Shown here: positions 1-5,948 of the stretch, one piece after another
How the letters are laid out: each line of letters opens with the position of its first letter
How positions within the stretch are numbered: the first letter of the stretch is position 1
Source: an uncultured Angelakisella sp.
GTDB lineage: Bacteria > Bacillota > Clostridia > Oscillospirales > Ruminococcaceae
Direction: 5' to 3'
NCBI GenBank assembly: GCA_947564495.1
Contig: CANOCD010000072.1
Location: 1 to 6,188, forward strand
Length of the DNA: 6,188 nucleotides
Notes under the pieces: generated by a model
Databases searched by the model: none
What the model saw: only the letters and a program-made list of their open reading frames with translations
Told to the model about the DNA's origin: nothing
Translations under genes and position numbers: made by a program

Positions 1-104
1 TATTCATATCCGTTGTTTTGCTCTTGCTATTTCTAACTCGTGACGACACTGCCTAACATGAGGAGCCTGTTTTCAGTTACCCGGGCTGTGATCGAAATTG
101 ACCT
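1..104. other. Non-coding left edge, downstream of the malic enzyme gene
   Basis: This stretch lies 3' of the malic enzyme stop codon and is less GC-rich than the gene. I see no convincing coding frame. I also see no terminator: the only pairing near the stop is a four-base AGCC/GGCT match around 65-87 with no T-run after it. The leftward transcript may therefore end outside the window or by a factor-dependent route. Confidence 0.5.
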
Positions 105-1280
105 TCACTCCGCCCTCGCCACCCCGTCCCTCCTTGCGGCCTCGGCCACCGCCTTGGCCACCGCGTCCCTCACCCGAGGATCAAAAGCCCGGGGCAGGAT
201 ATACTCAGCGGAAAGCTCCTCCTCACTCACCAGCCCGGCGATGGCATAAGCGGCGGCGATCTTCATCCCCTCGGTGATGGCGCTGGCCCGGGCGTCCAAA
301 GCCCCCCGGAAGATCCCCGGGAAGCAGAGAACATTGTTCACCTGGTTGGGATAGTCGCTCCGCCCGGTGGAGACCACCGCCGCCCCGGCGGCCTTGGCCT
401 CGTCGGGGAAGATCTCCGGGGTGGGGTTGGCGCAGGCGAAGATGACAGGGTCCTTGGCCATGGTCTTTACCATCTCCCCGGTGAGGACCCCGGGGGCCGA
501 CACCCCGATGAACACGTCGGCCCCGGGGAGGACGTCGGCCAGCTTGCCGGTCCGCTTCTCCCGGTTGGTCTTGGCCGCCATCTCGGCCAAAGCGGGGGGC
601 ATCCCCGGGCGGCCCTCATAGACCACCCCGTCCTTGTCGGTGAGGATGACGTTTTTGAGCCCCATGGAGAGCATCAGCTTGATGATGGCCGTCCCGGCGG
701 CCCCCGCCCCGGAAGTGACCACCTTGATGTCCTCCAGCTTCTTCCCCACCACCTTGAGGGCGTTGAGCATCCCCGCCATGGTGATGACGGCGGTGCCGTG
801 CTGGTCGTCGTGGAAAACAGGGATGTCGCAGCTCTCCTTCAGCCGCTCCTCGATCTCGAAGCACCGGGGGGCGGAGATGTCCTCCAGGTTGATGCCGCCG
901 AAGGACCCGGCCAGAAGGGTGACCGTTTTGACGATGTCGTCCACATCCTTGCTGCGGATGCAGAGGGGGATGGCGTCCACCCCGCCGAAGGCTTTGAAGA
1001 GGACGCACTTGCCCTCCATCACCGGCATCCCGGCCTCGGGGCCGATGTCCCCCAGGCCCAGGACGGCGGTGCCGTCGGTGACCACCGCCACCGTGTTCCA
1101 GCGGCGGGTCAGCTCGTAGGACTTGCCGGGGTCCTTCTGGATCTCCAGGCAGGGGGCGGCCACGCCGGGGGTGTAGGCCAGGGCCAGATCCTCGGCGGAA
1201 TCCACCGCCGCCCGGGGGGTGACCTCGATCTTGCCCCGGAGTTCTTGGTGCAGCTTCAACGATGCTTGACTGTAGTCCAT
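105..1280 (-). CDS. NAD(P)-dependent malic enzyme (malate to pyruvate + CO2)
   Basis: A 391-aa protein, the usual length of the short bacterial malic enzymes, which oxidatively decarboxylate L-malate to pyruvate in the cytoplasm using a divalent metal and NAD(P). The N-terminal catalytic domain has YTPGVA (36-41, with the family's catalytic Tyr36), TDGTAVLGLGDIGP (68-81), MEGKCVLFKAFGG (88-100, catalytic Lys candidate 91), NLEDI (131-135) and VFHDDQHGTA (155-164), whose acidic residues bind metal. The Rossmann domain follows, with GAGAAGTA (191-198), then TDKDG (214-218), SAPGVLT and CANPTPEIFP (283-292). Asp215 near the end of the second strand would favour NAD over NADP, but that is a weak inference. 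The ATG at 1280 is preceded by AAGGCGG seven bases upstream. The gene follows the carrier gene by 124 bases and probably has its own promoter as well. No key residue is missing. Confidence 0.96.
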   Translation of the reverse strand: MDYSQASLKLHQELRGKIEVTPRAAVDSAEDLALAYTPGVAAPCLEIQKDPGKSYELTRRWNTVAVVTDGTAVLGLGDIGPEAGMPVMEGKCVLFKAFGGVDAIPLCIRSKDVDDIVKTVTLLAGSFGGINLEDISAPRCFEIEERLKESCDIPVFHDDQHGTAVITMAGMLNALKVVGKKLEDIKVVTSGAGAAGTAIIKLMLSMGLKNVILTDKDGVVYEGRPGMPPALAEMAAKTNREKRTGKLADVLPGADVFIGVSAPGVLTGEMVKTMAKDPVIFACANPTPEIFPDEAKAAGAAVVSTGRSDYPNQVNNVLCFPGIFRGALDARASAITEGMKIAAAYAIAGLVSEEELSAEYILPRAFDPRVRDAVAKAVAEAARRDGVARAE

Positions 1281-1307
1281 TTTTATACCGCCTTTCCAAG
1301 CTGTTTG

Positions 1308-1339
1308 GCGGGGCGGAGGGACCGGGCCGCCCGCCCCGC
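1308..1339 (-). other. GC-rich hairpin in the malic enzyme leader
   Basis: A perfect 9-bp inverted repeat (GCGGGGCGG at 1308-1316 with CCGCCCCGC at 1331-1339) encloses a 14-base loop. Read leftwards, as the genes are, the stem is followed by CAAACAG rather than a U-run, so it is not a normal intrinsic terminator. It could be a leader structure of the malic enzyme mRNA or a processing/stability hairpin between the carrier and enzyme messages. Its downstream arm can alternatively pair with the GGCGG of the malic enzyme ribosome binding site. Confidence 0.5.
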
Positions 1340-1366
1340 TTTCTCTATCCAGGTCTTGCTTTCCCC

Positions 1367-1395
1367 ATTGTACAACAGGGAGCGGGGAAAATCAA
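1367..1395 (-). promoter_or_regulatory. Candidate sigma-A promoter for malic enzyme
   Basis: On the minus strand TTGATT (1395-1390) is followed by a 17-base spacer and TACAAT (1372-1367): four and five of six consensus bases at optimal spacing. Transcription would start near 1360 and give a leader of about 80 bases carrying the GC hairpin. A 7-bp inverted repeat, TTTCCCC/GGGGAAA (1360-1366 and 1384-1390), brackets the spacer and -10 box, and TTGTACAA (1368-1375) is a perfect palindrome. Either could be an operator, but I see nothing that assigns a regulator. Confidence 0.55.
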
Positions 1396-1404
1396 ACGCC
1401 ATTT

Positions 1405-2808
1405 TCAGAAGGGCCCGTAGTTGATGGCCACGCCGATGACCACGAAGACGCCGCCCACGGCGATGAAGGCCAGCAGCCACTTCCAGGCGAACTTGATCCA
1501 GCGGTCCAGGCTGATGCCGGCGTAGCCGATGCTGGCCATGAGGACGCTGGAGACGGGGGTGAGGAGGTTGGTGAAGGCGTCGCCGAAGTTGAAGGTCTGG
1601 ATCACCGTCTGCTGGGTGAGCCCCAGGACCTCCCCCACCCCGGAGAAGATGGGGATGACGGTGGTGGCCTGGGCGGAGGAGGAGCAGAGGACGAAGTTGA
1701 TGAGGAGGTTGCTCAGGTACATCCCGATGGCGGAGACGTAGACCGAGCCGTTGGCAAAGAGGCTTGCCAGGGCGTGGACGATGGTGTGGATGATGTTGCC
1801 GGAGGAGAGGATGGTGTTGATGCCGGTGGCGAAGGCCACCACCAGGGCGGCCCCGGCCATGGTCTTGGCGCCGTTCACGAAGTCCTTGGCGATCTTATCG
1901 GGGGAAAAGCCGCAGATGAGGCCGCAGACGATGGCGGTGAGCATAAAGACGGCGGGGAGGGCGTCGGCGGTGCCCCAGCCGTGGGTGGCCCCGTAGACCA
2001 GGACCAGGAAGCCGGCGATAAAGGCGATAAGGGCCCCGACACGGCGGGGGGTCAGCTCGGGGGACTCCTGTTCCTCCGGCTTGACGGTGACCCCCTCGGC
2101 GCCGTGGAGGACGCTCTTGGAGGGGTCTTTCTGGACCTTCTTGGTGTAGCGGATGAGGAACACCGAGCCCACGATCCACAGGACCACGGAGGCGGCGACC
2201 CGGAGCTGCCAGCCGGTGAAGATCTCCAGGCCCACCAGCCCCTGGGCCACGGCGGTGGAGGAGGTGCAGAAGGCGCCGCCCCCCAGGCCGCAAATCATCC
2301 CCATAAGGGCCAGGCTGACCCCCACCAGGGCGTCGCCCCCCAGGTTGTACCCCAGGATCAGCGCCAGGGGCACAAAGGCGATGATGGGGGTGTTGATGCC
2401 CATGGCCCCCAGGATGGCAAAGACCCCCAGGAGCAGCGGGATGATGAGGTAGAGGTTGTCCTTGTACTTGGCGGCCAGCTTGCCCACCGAGGCGTCGAAG
2501 CACTTGGTCTCGTTGATGACCCCCATGGCCCCGGCGATCATGGTGATCATGGCGATGATGGAGACCTGCTTGCTGAACCCGCCGGGCAGGGCCAGAAAGG
2601 CGTCCCAGAGGCCCACCGGGGTCTGTTCGATGTAGTGGAAGGAGGCAGCGTCGATGGCCTTCCGGCCGTTGATCTCGATCTGGTCGTAGGCCCCGGCGGG
2701 GACGATGTAGGTGGCCAGGGTGGCAATGGCGGCGATGGCGATCATGATGATGAGCTGATGGGGGACCCGGAAGGTTTTCTTTCCGGTCTTTTCGGTGGTC
2801 TTTTCCAT
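1405..2808 (-). CDS. YfcC-family membrane carrier (C4-dicarboxylate/basic amino acid carrier superfamily)
   Basis: A 467-aa polytopic inner-membrane protein with about ten to twelve hydrophobic segments, for example at roughly 18-38, 82-98, 118-137, 139-155, 160-180, 203-220, 257-275, 284-301, 317-332, 355-376 and 443-463. Family marks are FRVPHQLIIMI and YIVPAGAYD near the N-terminus (13-42) and FNFGDAFTNLLTP (406-418) near the C-terminus, as in YfcC/DcuC-type carriers (Pfam C4-dicarboxylate anaerobic carrier). Members are annotated as C4-dicarboxylate, arginine/ornithine or peptide transporters, so the substrate cannot be read from sequence. The neighbouring malic enzyme makes a malate-like acid attractive, as inference. 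A hydrophilic loop at 220-255 separates two halves. The ATG at 2808 is chosen because GGGAGG lies six bases upstream; an in-frame start at 2886 would add 26 charged residues and overlap the esterase gene. The gene lies 14 bases after the esterase stop, so the two are co-transcribed. Confidence 0.9.
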   Translation of the reverse strand: MEKTTEKTGKKTFRVPHQLIIMIAIAAIATLATYIVPAGAYDQIEINGRKAIDAASFHYIEQTPVGLWDAFLALPGGFSKQVSIIAMITMIAGAMGVINETKCFDASVGKLAAKYKDNLYLIIPLLLGVFAILGAMGINTPIIAFVPLALILGYNLGGDALVGVSLALMGMICGLGGGAFCTSSTAVAQGLVGLEIFTGWQLRVAASVVLWIVGSVFLIRYTKKVQKDPSKSVLHGAEGVTVKPEEQESPELTPRRVGALIAFIAGFLVLVYGATHGWGTADALPAVFMLTAIVCGLICGFSPDKIAKDFVNGAKTMAGAALVVAFATGINTILSSGNIIHTIVHALASLFANGSVYVSAIGMYLSNLLINFVLCSSSAQATTVIPIFSGVGEVLGLTQQTVIQTFNFGDAFTNLLTPVSSVLMASIGYAGISLDRWIKFAWKWLLAFIAVGGVFVVIGVAINYGPF

Positions 2809-2814
2809 AAGTAT

Positions 2815-2820
2815 CCTCCC
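2815..2820 (-). promoter_or_regulatory. Ribosome binding site fixing the carrier start
   Basis: GGGAGG on the minus strand, six bases before the ATG at 2808 and inside the 14-base gap after the esterase stop codon. It decides against the longer open frame starting at 2886, which has no comparable site and would overlap the esterase gene by 64 bases. Confidence 0.8.
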
Positions 2821-2822
2821 TC

Positions 2823-4589
2823 TTATCGGTGGTTCTGGCTCTCGGTCCCGTTTTGCACGGACCGGACGATCTGACCTCGGTAGCAAAGGCGGCCCGCCTC
2901 GTCCCGGTGGAACTCACAGAAGAACTGGTCGTAGCTGATCCAGCTTTCCTCCGGGTAGTTGGCGTGGGCCATATTTTTTACGATTCCCACGGTGAGCATG
3001 GGGACCCCCTGGTCATCCGGCCAGCAGTACCAGGAGATAGGCTCGGTGACCCAGGTCTGCATCCGGTCCTTATCCAGCTTGCAGCGGCGGAGCTTTTCCA
3101 GGATGTCCCGGCGCAGCTCGTCATTGAGGTGGAAGGGGAACTCCGGGTCCTCCCCCTCCTCCATGCAGAGGGCGTCCTTCTCCCCGCAGAGGAAGAGGGT
3201 GGGGATGACCGGGGCGGTCTTGGGGTAGACGCTGTGGACCTTCTTGGAGTGGTACATCCCGGACCAGCTGGCGCAGGCGGTGAAAAGGTCGCTGGCGCTG
3301 GTGGAAAGGACGTCCGCCATGATGCCCCCGCTGCTCTGGCCGCAGGCGTAGACCCGGCCCCGGTCCACCGGCAGGCGGCTTTGGATGTCCTCCACCATAA
3401 AGCGGAGGAAGGCCACGTCGTTTACCGGGGTCCCCTCGTGGCTGCCGTTCCAGTAGAGGACGTTTTTCAGCCCCCCGGGCTTCTGCTGGTGGATGCCCGC
3501 CTGGGGAAAGACGGCGATGAACTTTCGGGCCTCGGCCACCTGGAAGAGGTCGGAGAGGTCGAAGAAGGTCTCCGCCGTGCCGCCCCTGCCGTGCATGGCC
3601 AGCACCAGGGGCCACTTTCTGTCGGGGGTGCAGCCCTCCGGCACGTACTCGTACCAGAGGCGGGCCATGCCGTCGAACTCCCGCCTTTGGAGCGTTGCCC
3701 CCAGGGCCTCCGGGGACTTGAAGTACCGCAGGTCCTTCTGCCCGTATCCCCTGTGCCGCCGGGCCAGGCCGATGTAGCTCCACATCCGGTCCAGGGAGGC
3801 GAAGGTCACCTCGGTGTCCCCCAGGGTCAGCCGGACCTGGGCGATCTGCTCCTCGTTCACCTCGCTGTGCCGCTTCACCAGAGGGGGCATCCAGATCTGG
3901 TCCGCCCCCTGGCCGGAGAAGGGGACCGGGCCGGCGTGGTTCTGCTCCTTCCAGTAGTCCAGGGCGTCGGCGGTGGCCTCGTCCATGAACCGGACCGCCA
4001 TCCACACCGGGAGCTGGCACTTGGCGGCGGCGACACGGAGCTCCACCCCCTGCTGCTCCTGGCTGGAGGCCATGACCTCCCTGGTCTCCAAGAGGCTCCG
4101 GGAGAGGTTGCCGAAGGTGAACAGGCCGCTCCATTCGCTGGTCATCCGCTGGGCCGCCTGGTGGGCCACCGTGGCCCCGTCCCCCATGCCGCAGGCGTAG
4201 AAGTTGTCCTGCATGGTCACGTAGTAGTCCCGGCGCTGGGCCGCCACGTAGACGGCGTTCATGTAGTCGGCGTCGCTGCCGTCGGTCCGCCATCCCCCCT
4301 CCCGGGGGATGAGCAGAAAGAGGAAAAGCCGCCGTTCCTCCGCCAGCCGCCCCAGGCCGGAGCTCTCCAGGTAGGCCAGGGGGTCCTCCCGGGAGGGCGG
4401 GGCCACCACCAGGCAGGGCTGACAGTATTCCAGGTCCTTGGGGATGTAGGTGTAAAAGCTCCGCTCGGCCCCCCCCGCCGTGACCTTCTCCCGAAAGCAG
4501 CCGTGGATCAGGGTCCGGTTGGGACAGGCGAAGTCCACGGCAAGGCGGGACATATCCTCCGGCAGGGGTCTGACCGTCATTCTGTCCAT
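2823..4589 (-). CDS. Tandem alpha/beta-hydrolase, PHB-depolymerase/feruloyl-esterase type, with an inactive-looking N-terminal domain
   Basis: A 588-aa protein. The C-terminal domain (about 300-565) carries a full esterase machinery: oxyanion-loop motif MHGRGG (332-337), nucleophile elbow GQSSG (417-421, Ser419), GEKD (469-472, Asp472 candidate) and NMAH (539-542, His542 candidate). This resembles the PHB-depolymerase/LpqC and feruloyl-esterase group. The first half (about 40-220) appears to be a degenerate copy: YIPKDLEY..PCLVVAPP matches YVPEGCTPDRKWPLVLAMHG, and YACGMGDG (131-138) matches YACGQSSG, but the serine position is Gly136. There is no signal peptide or membrane segment, so a cytoplasmic enzyme acting on an imported ester is likely. 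The ATG at 4589 has AAGGAGG six bases upstream; a second ATG three codons on is too far from it. It is the first gene of a leftward operon and divergent from LysR. The substrate is unknown; a peptidase or deacetylase role is not excluded. Confidence 0.82.
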   Translation of the reverse strand: MDRMTVRPLPEDMSRLAVDFACPNRTLIHGCFREKVTAGGAERSFYTYIPKDLEYCQPCLVVAPPSREDPLAYLESSGLGRLAEERRLFLFLLIPREGGWRTDGSDADYMNAVYVAAQRRDYYVTMQDNFYACGMGDGATVAHQAAQRMTSEWSGLFTFGNLSRSLLETREVMASSQEQQGVELRVAAAKCQLPVWMAVRFMDEATADALDYWKEQNHAGPVPFSGQGADQIWMPPLVKRHSEVNEEQIAQVRLTLGDTEVTFASLDRMWSYIGLARRHRGYGQKDLRYFKSPEALGATLQRREFDGMARLWYEYVPEGCTPDRKWPLVLAMHGRGGTAETFFDLSDLFQVAEARKFIAVFPQAGIHQQKPGGLKNVLYWNGSHEGTPVNDVAFLRFMVEDIQSRLPVDRGRVYACGQSSGGIMADVLSTSASDLFTACASWSGMYHSKKVHSVYPKTAPVIPTLFLCGEKDALCMEEGEDPEFPFHLNDELRRDILEKLRRCKLDKDRMQTWVTEPISWYCWPDDQGVPMLTVGIVKNMAHANYPEESWISYDQFFCEFHRDEAGRLCYRGQIVRSVQNGTESQNHR

Positions 4590-4600
4590 TTTCCTCCTCC

Positions 4601-4620
4601 TTGTGACAAATTATTGTGAC
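4601..4620. repeat. Direct repeat TTGTGAC x2 in the esterase leader
   Basis: TTGTGAC occurs at 4601-4607 and 4614-4620, a 13-base period. The first copy continues to TTGTGACAA, an odd-length palindrome (TTGT-G-ACAA). The pair lies between the predicted transcription start near 4627 and the ribosome binding site, and overlaps the site's edge. It could be a binding site for a repressor or for RNA-level control, or chance in AT-rich sequence. Confidence 0.4.
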
Positions 4621-4633
4621 TTCTGCTGATTTC

Positions 4634-4661
4634 ATTATAAGCCTTGACGGTATAAAGTCAA
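4634..4661 (-). promoter_or_regulatory. Sigma-A promoter of the esterase-carrier operon
   Basis: On the minus strand TTGACT (4661-4656) is followed by a 16-base spacer and TATAAT (4639-4634), a near-consensus promoter. Transcription would begin near 4627, leaving a leader of about 38 bases to the ATG at 4589. Its -35 region lies inside the spacer of the opposite LysR promoter, so the two promoters probably compete or are co-regulated. Confidence 0.75.
4644..4661. promoter_or_regulatory. Dyad between divergent promoters, possible LysR operator
   Basis: TTGAC-nn-TATA-nn-GTCAA is an 18-bp dyad centred between the two divergent promoters and containing both -35 boxes. A protein bound here would meet both polymerases, as in autoregulated LysR systems. 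The symmetry also follows automatically from two opposed TTGAC boxes, so this is a candidate only. Confidence 0.4.
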
Positions 4662-4672
4662 TTTTATATAAT
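4644..4672 (+). promoter_or_regulatory. Sigma-A promoter of the LysR-type regulator gene
   Basis: TTGACG (4644-4649), a 17-base spacer and a perfect TATAAT (4667-4672) point towards the LysR gene. Transcription would start near 4679. The start codon is about 310 bases further on because the inverted-repeat element lies between. Without that element the leader would be only about 25 bases, a normal length. Confidence 0.72.
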
Positions 4673-4693
4673 AAATAACAAGATTAAAATAAT

Positions 4694-4716
4694 TTATAAG
4701 CTGGATTCATAACCGG
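4694..4716 (+). repeat. Left terminal inverted repeat of the MITE-like element
   Basis: A 23-base arm with core GCTGGATTCATAACCGG. It pairs with the arm at 4959-4981 with two mismatches. It starts about 20 bases after the LysR -10 box. Confidence 0.75.
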
Positions 4717-4807
4717 GGGATGCCGGCTGGGCGAGGGCTTTTTTCGCCCTGCAAGGCACAAAAACGCAGTCCAGCCTTTATGGCTTACAAGTTTTTGCCC
4801 AGGCGCT

Positions 4808-4923
4808 TAAGAGCCGCCTACGGCGGTTGCGCCTGGACGCACCTGCGGGCGCAGTAACGCCGCAGGGCGGACTGCATCCGCAGATGCGTCCATCGGCCAA
4901 CCGCCCCAAAGGGGCGGCTCTTA
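4808..4923. repeat. 116-base central palindrome of the element
   Basis: The arms are TAAGAGCCGCC at 4808-4818 against 4913-4923 (11 of 11) and TGGACGCA..CTGCGG..GCAGT at 4834-4855 against 4871-4892 (19 of 22), with GGCGGTTG/CAACCGCC also matching between them. The loop is about 15 bases (4856-4870). Each arm also holds a small hairpin: CCGCC-TAC-GGCGG at 4814-4826 and CCGCCCC-AAA-GGGGCGG at 4901-4917. As DNA it could extrude a cruciform; as RNA it would form a long branched stem. Confidence 0.75.
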
Positions 4924-4958
4924 GGCTGATGGAAAAAGACCCGGCCAGATGGCATCAA

Positions 4959-4981
4959 CCGGTTGTGAATCCAGCTTTTAA
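4959..4981 (-). repeat. Right terminal inverted repeat of the MITE-like element
   Basis: A 23-base arm, the reverse complement of the left terminal repeat except at two positions. It ends at 4981, one base before the GGAG ribosome binding site of the LysR gene (4983-4986). Confidence 0.75.
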
Positions 4982-4982
4982 T

Positions 4983-4986
4983 GGAG
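4983..4986 (+). promoter_or_regulatory. Ribosome binding site fixing the LysR start
   Basis: GGAG five bases before the ATG at 4992. It sets the start at the beginning of the helix-turn-helix domain and argues against the upstream TTG at 4827, which lies inside the inverted-repeat element. Confidence 0.7.
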
Positions 4987-4991
4987 CGCCT

Positions 4992-5948
4992 ATGAGAAAC
5001 GAACAGGAATACATCTACATGGTCTACCGGAAGGGCAGCTTTTCCAAGGCGGCCCAGGCCCTTTACCTGACCCAGCCCGCCCTGAGCATCGCCATCCAGA
5101 AGGTGGAAAGCGAGATCGGGATGCCCCTCTTCGACCGGAGCCAGAAGCCCCTGGCCCTCACCGAGGCCGGGCGGGTCTACATCGAGGCCCTGGAGCAGAT
5201 GCGGGCCCTGGAGGACCAGCTGAACAGCCGGCTTCTGGACCTGACCTCCATGAACGTGGGCAAGGCCCGGATCGGGGCCACCAGCTACCTTCTCTCCTGC
5301 ATCCTGCCCCCGGTGCTGCTCCGGTTCAAAAAGCAGTACCCTGGCATCACCCTGGACATCGTGGAGGCGGGCTCCTACGAGCTGCGGGAGCTGCTGGCGG
5401 AGCAGCGGCTGGACCTCACCTTCCTCAGCCACCTGGAGGAGGGCTCCCTTTTCCGGGGCTGCCCCGCCTTTCGGGACCGGATACTGCTGGCCGTGCCGGC
5501 CGCCCTGGCGGTGAACGGCCGGGCCAGGGACCGGGCCATGACCGGGGCGGAGGTCCAGACCGGCCGACCCTGGCGGGAGGACCAGCCCTGTGTCGATCTG
5601 GCGTGGTTTCGGGAGGTCCCTTTCGTTCTGCTGGAGCCCAAATACGACCTCCGCAGGCGGACCGACTCCTTTTTCGAGGAACGCGGCGTGGAGCCCCAGG
5701 TCTACATGGAGGTCTCCCAGATCGTCACCGCCTACGCCCTGGCCCGGGCGGGGATCGGCGCCGCCTTCGTCCCCGACAGGGCGGTGGTGGGCGGCTGCGA
5801 GGAGCTGCTTTTCTACAGGCTGCCCTCCCCCCGGGCGGACCGGGATATGCAGGTCGCCACCAACCGGAAAAGTTATCTTTCCAATCCGACACAGTGTTTT
5901 ATTCGTGTGCTGAATGAGTATTACGATCGGGGGCGGGCTCATCGTTGA
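4992..5948 (+). CDS. LysR-type transcriptional regulator
   Basis: A 318-aa protein of normal family length. The N-terminal winged helix-turn-helix is at about 2-60, with FSKAAQALYLTQPALSIAIQ (17-36) and then LFDRSQKPLALTEAG (46-60). A linker helix follows at 61-88. The periplasmic-binding-protein-like effector domain runs from about 91 to 300 and includes the typical AGIGAAFVP segment (253-261). These proteins bind DNA as tetramers and usually control a divergent neighbour in response to a pathway metabolite, so the esterase-carrier operon is the obvious target (inference). The ATG at 4992 matches the usual family N-terminus and has GGAG five bases upstream; the open frame extends 55 codons further up into the inverted-repeat element, giving low-complexity residues unlike any LysR N-terminus. 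The gene ends at a hairpin terminator and faces the partial gene on its right. Confidence 0.95.
   Translation: MRNEQEYIYMVYRKGSFSKAAQALYLTQPALSIAIQKVESEIGMPLFDRSQKPLALTEAGRVYIEALEQMRALEDQLNSRLLDLTSMNVGKARIGATSYLLSCILPPVLLRFKKQYPGITLDIVEAGSYELRELLAEQRLDLTFLSHLEEGSLFRGCPAFRDRILLAVPAALAVNGRARDRAMTGAEVQTGRPWREDQPCVDLAWFREVPFVLLEPKYDLRRRTDSFFEERGVEPQVYMEVSQIVTAYALARAGIGAAFVPDRAVVGGCEELLFYRLPSPRADRDMQVATNRKSYLSNPTQCFIRVLNEYYDRGRAHR

Larger units (their letters stand above)
4694..4981. mobile_element. MITE-like non-coding element with terminal inverted repeats
   Basis: A 288-base stretch with no plausible gene, bounded by inverted repeats: 4694-4716 and 4959-4981 match at 21 of 23 positions, and the similarity runs inward to 4730/4945 (31 of 37). 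The outer core is GCTGGATTCA..AACCGG. Inside are further hairpins: GGGCGA/TCGCCC (4729-4734/4744-4749), GGCAcAAAAAC/GTTTTTGCC (4755-4765/4791-4799), CCAGGCGC/GCGCCTGG (4799-4806/4829-4836) and a long central palindrome. It is GC-rich and begins abruptly after an AT-rich promoter region. It ends one base before the LysR ribosome binding site. TA dinucleotides sit at the outer edge of both ends (4695-4696, 4979-4980), compatible with TA target duplication as used by IS630/mariner-type transposases, but this is weak evidence. No transposase is present, so mobility would depend on one elsewhere. The alternative is a structured RNA leader. Confidence 0.7.

Noticed and set aside
1308..1339. GC hairpin as an intrinsic terminator of the carrier transcript
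   Set aside because: The leftward transcript has CAAACAG after the stem rather than a U-run. On the other strand TTTCTCT follows, but no plus-strand gene ends there.
1774..2874. A 366-codon plus-strand open frame opposite the carrier gene
   Set aside because: The product is a low-complexity Gly/Asp/His string antisense to a clear membrane carrier, with no ribosome binding site or family resemblance.
2829..4619. A 596-codon plus-strand open frame opposite the esterase gene
   Set aside because: It is the antisense of a gene with clear hydrolase motifs. Its product is a repetitive Gly/Val/Leu/His-rich string with no recognisable domain, typical of GC-rich shadow frames.
4729..4749. Hairpin with T-run in the element as a terminator of LysR transcription
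   Set aside because: The six Ts lie inside the loop of GGGCGA/TCGCCC, not after the stem, so it lacks terminator layout.
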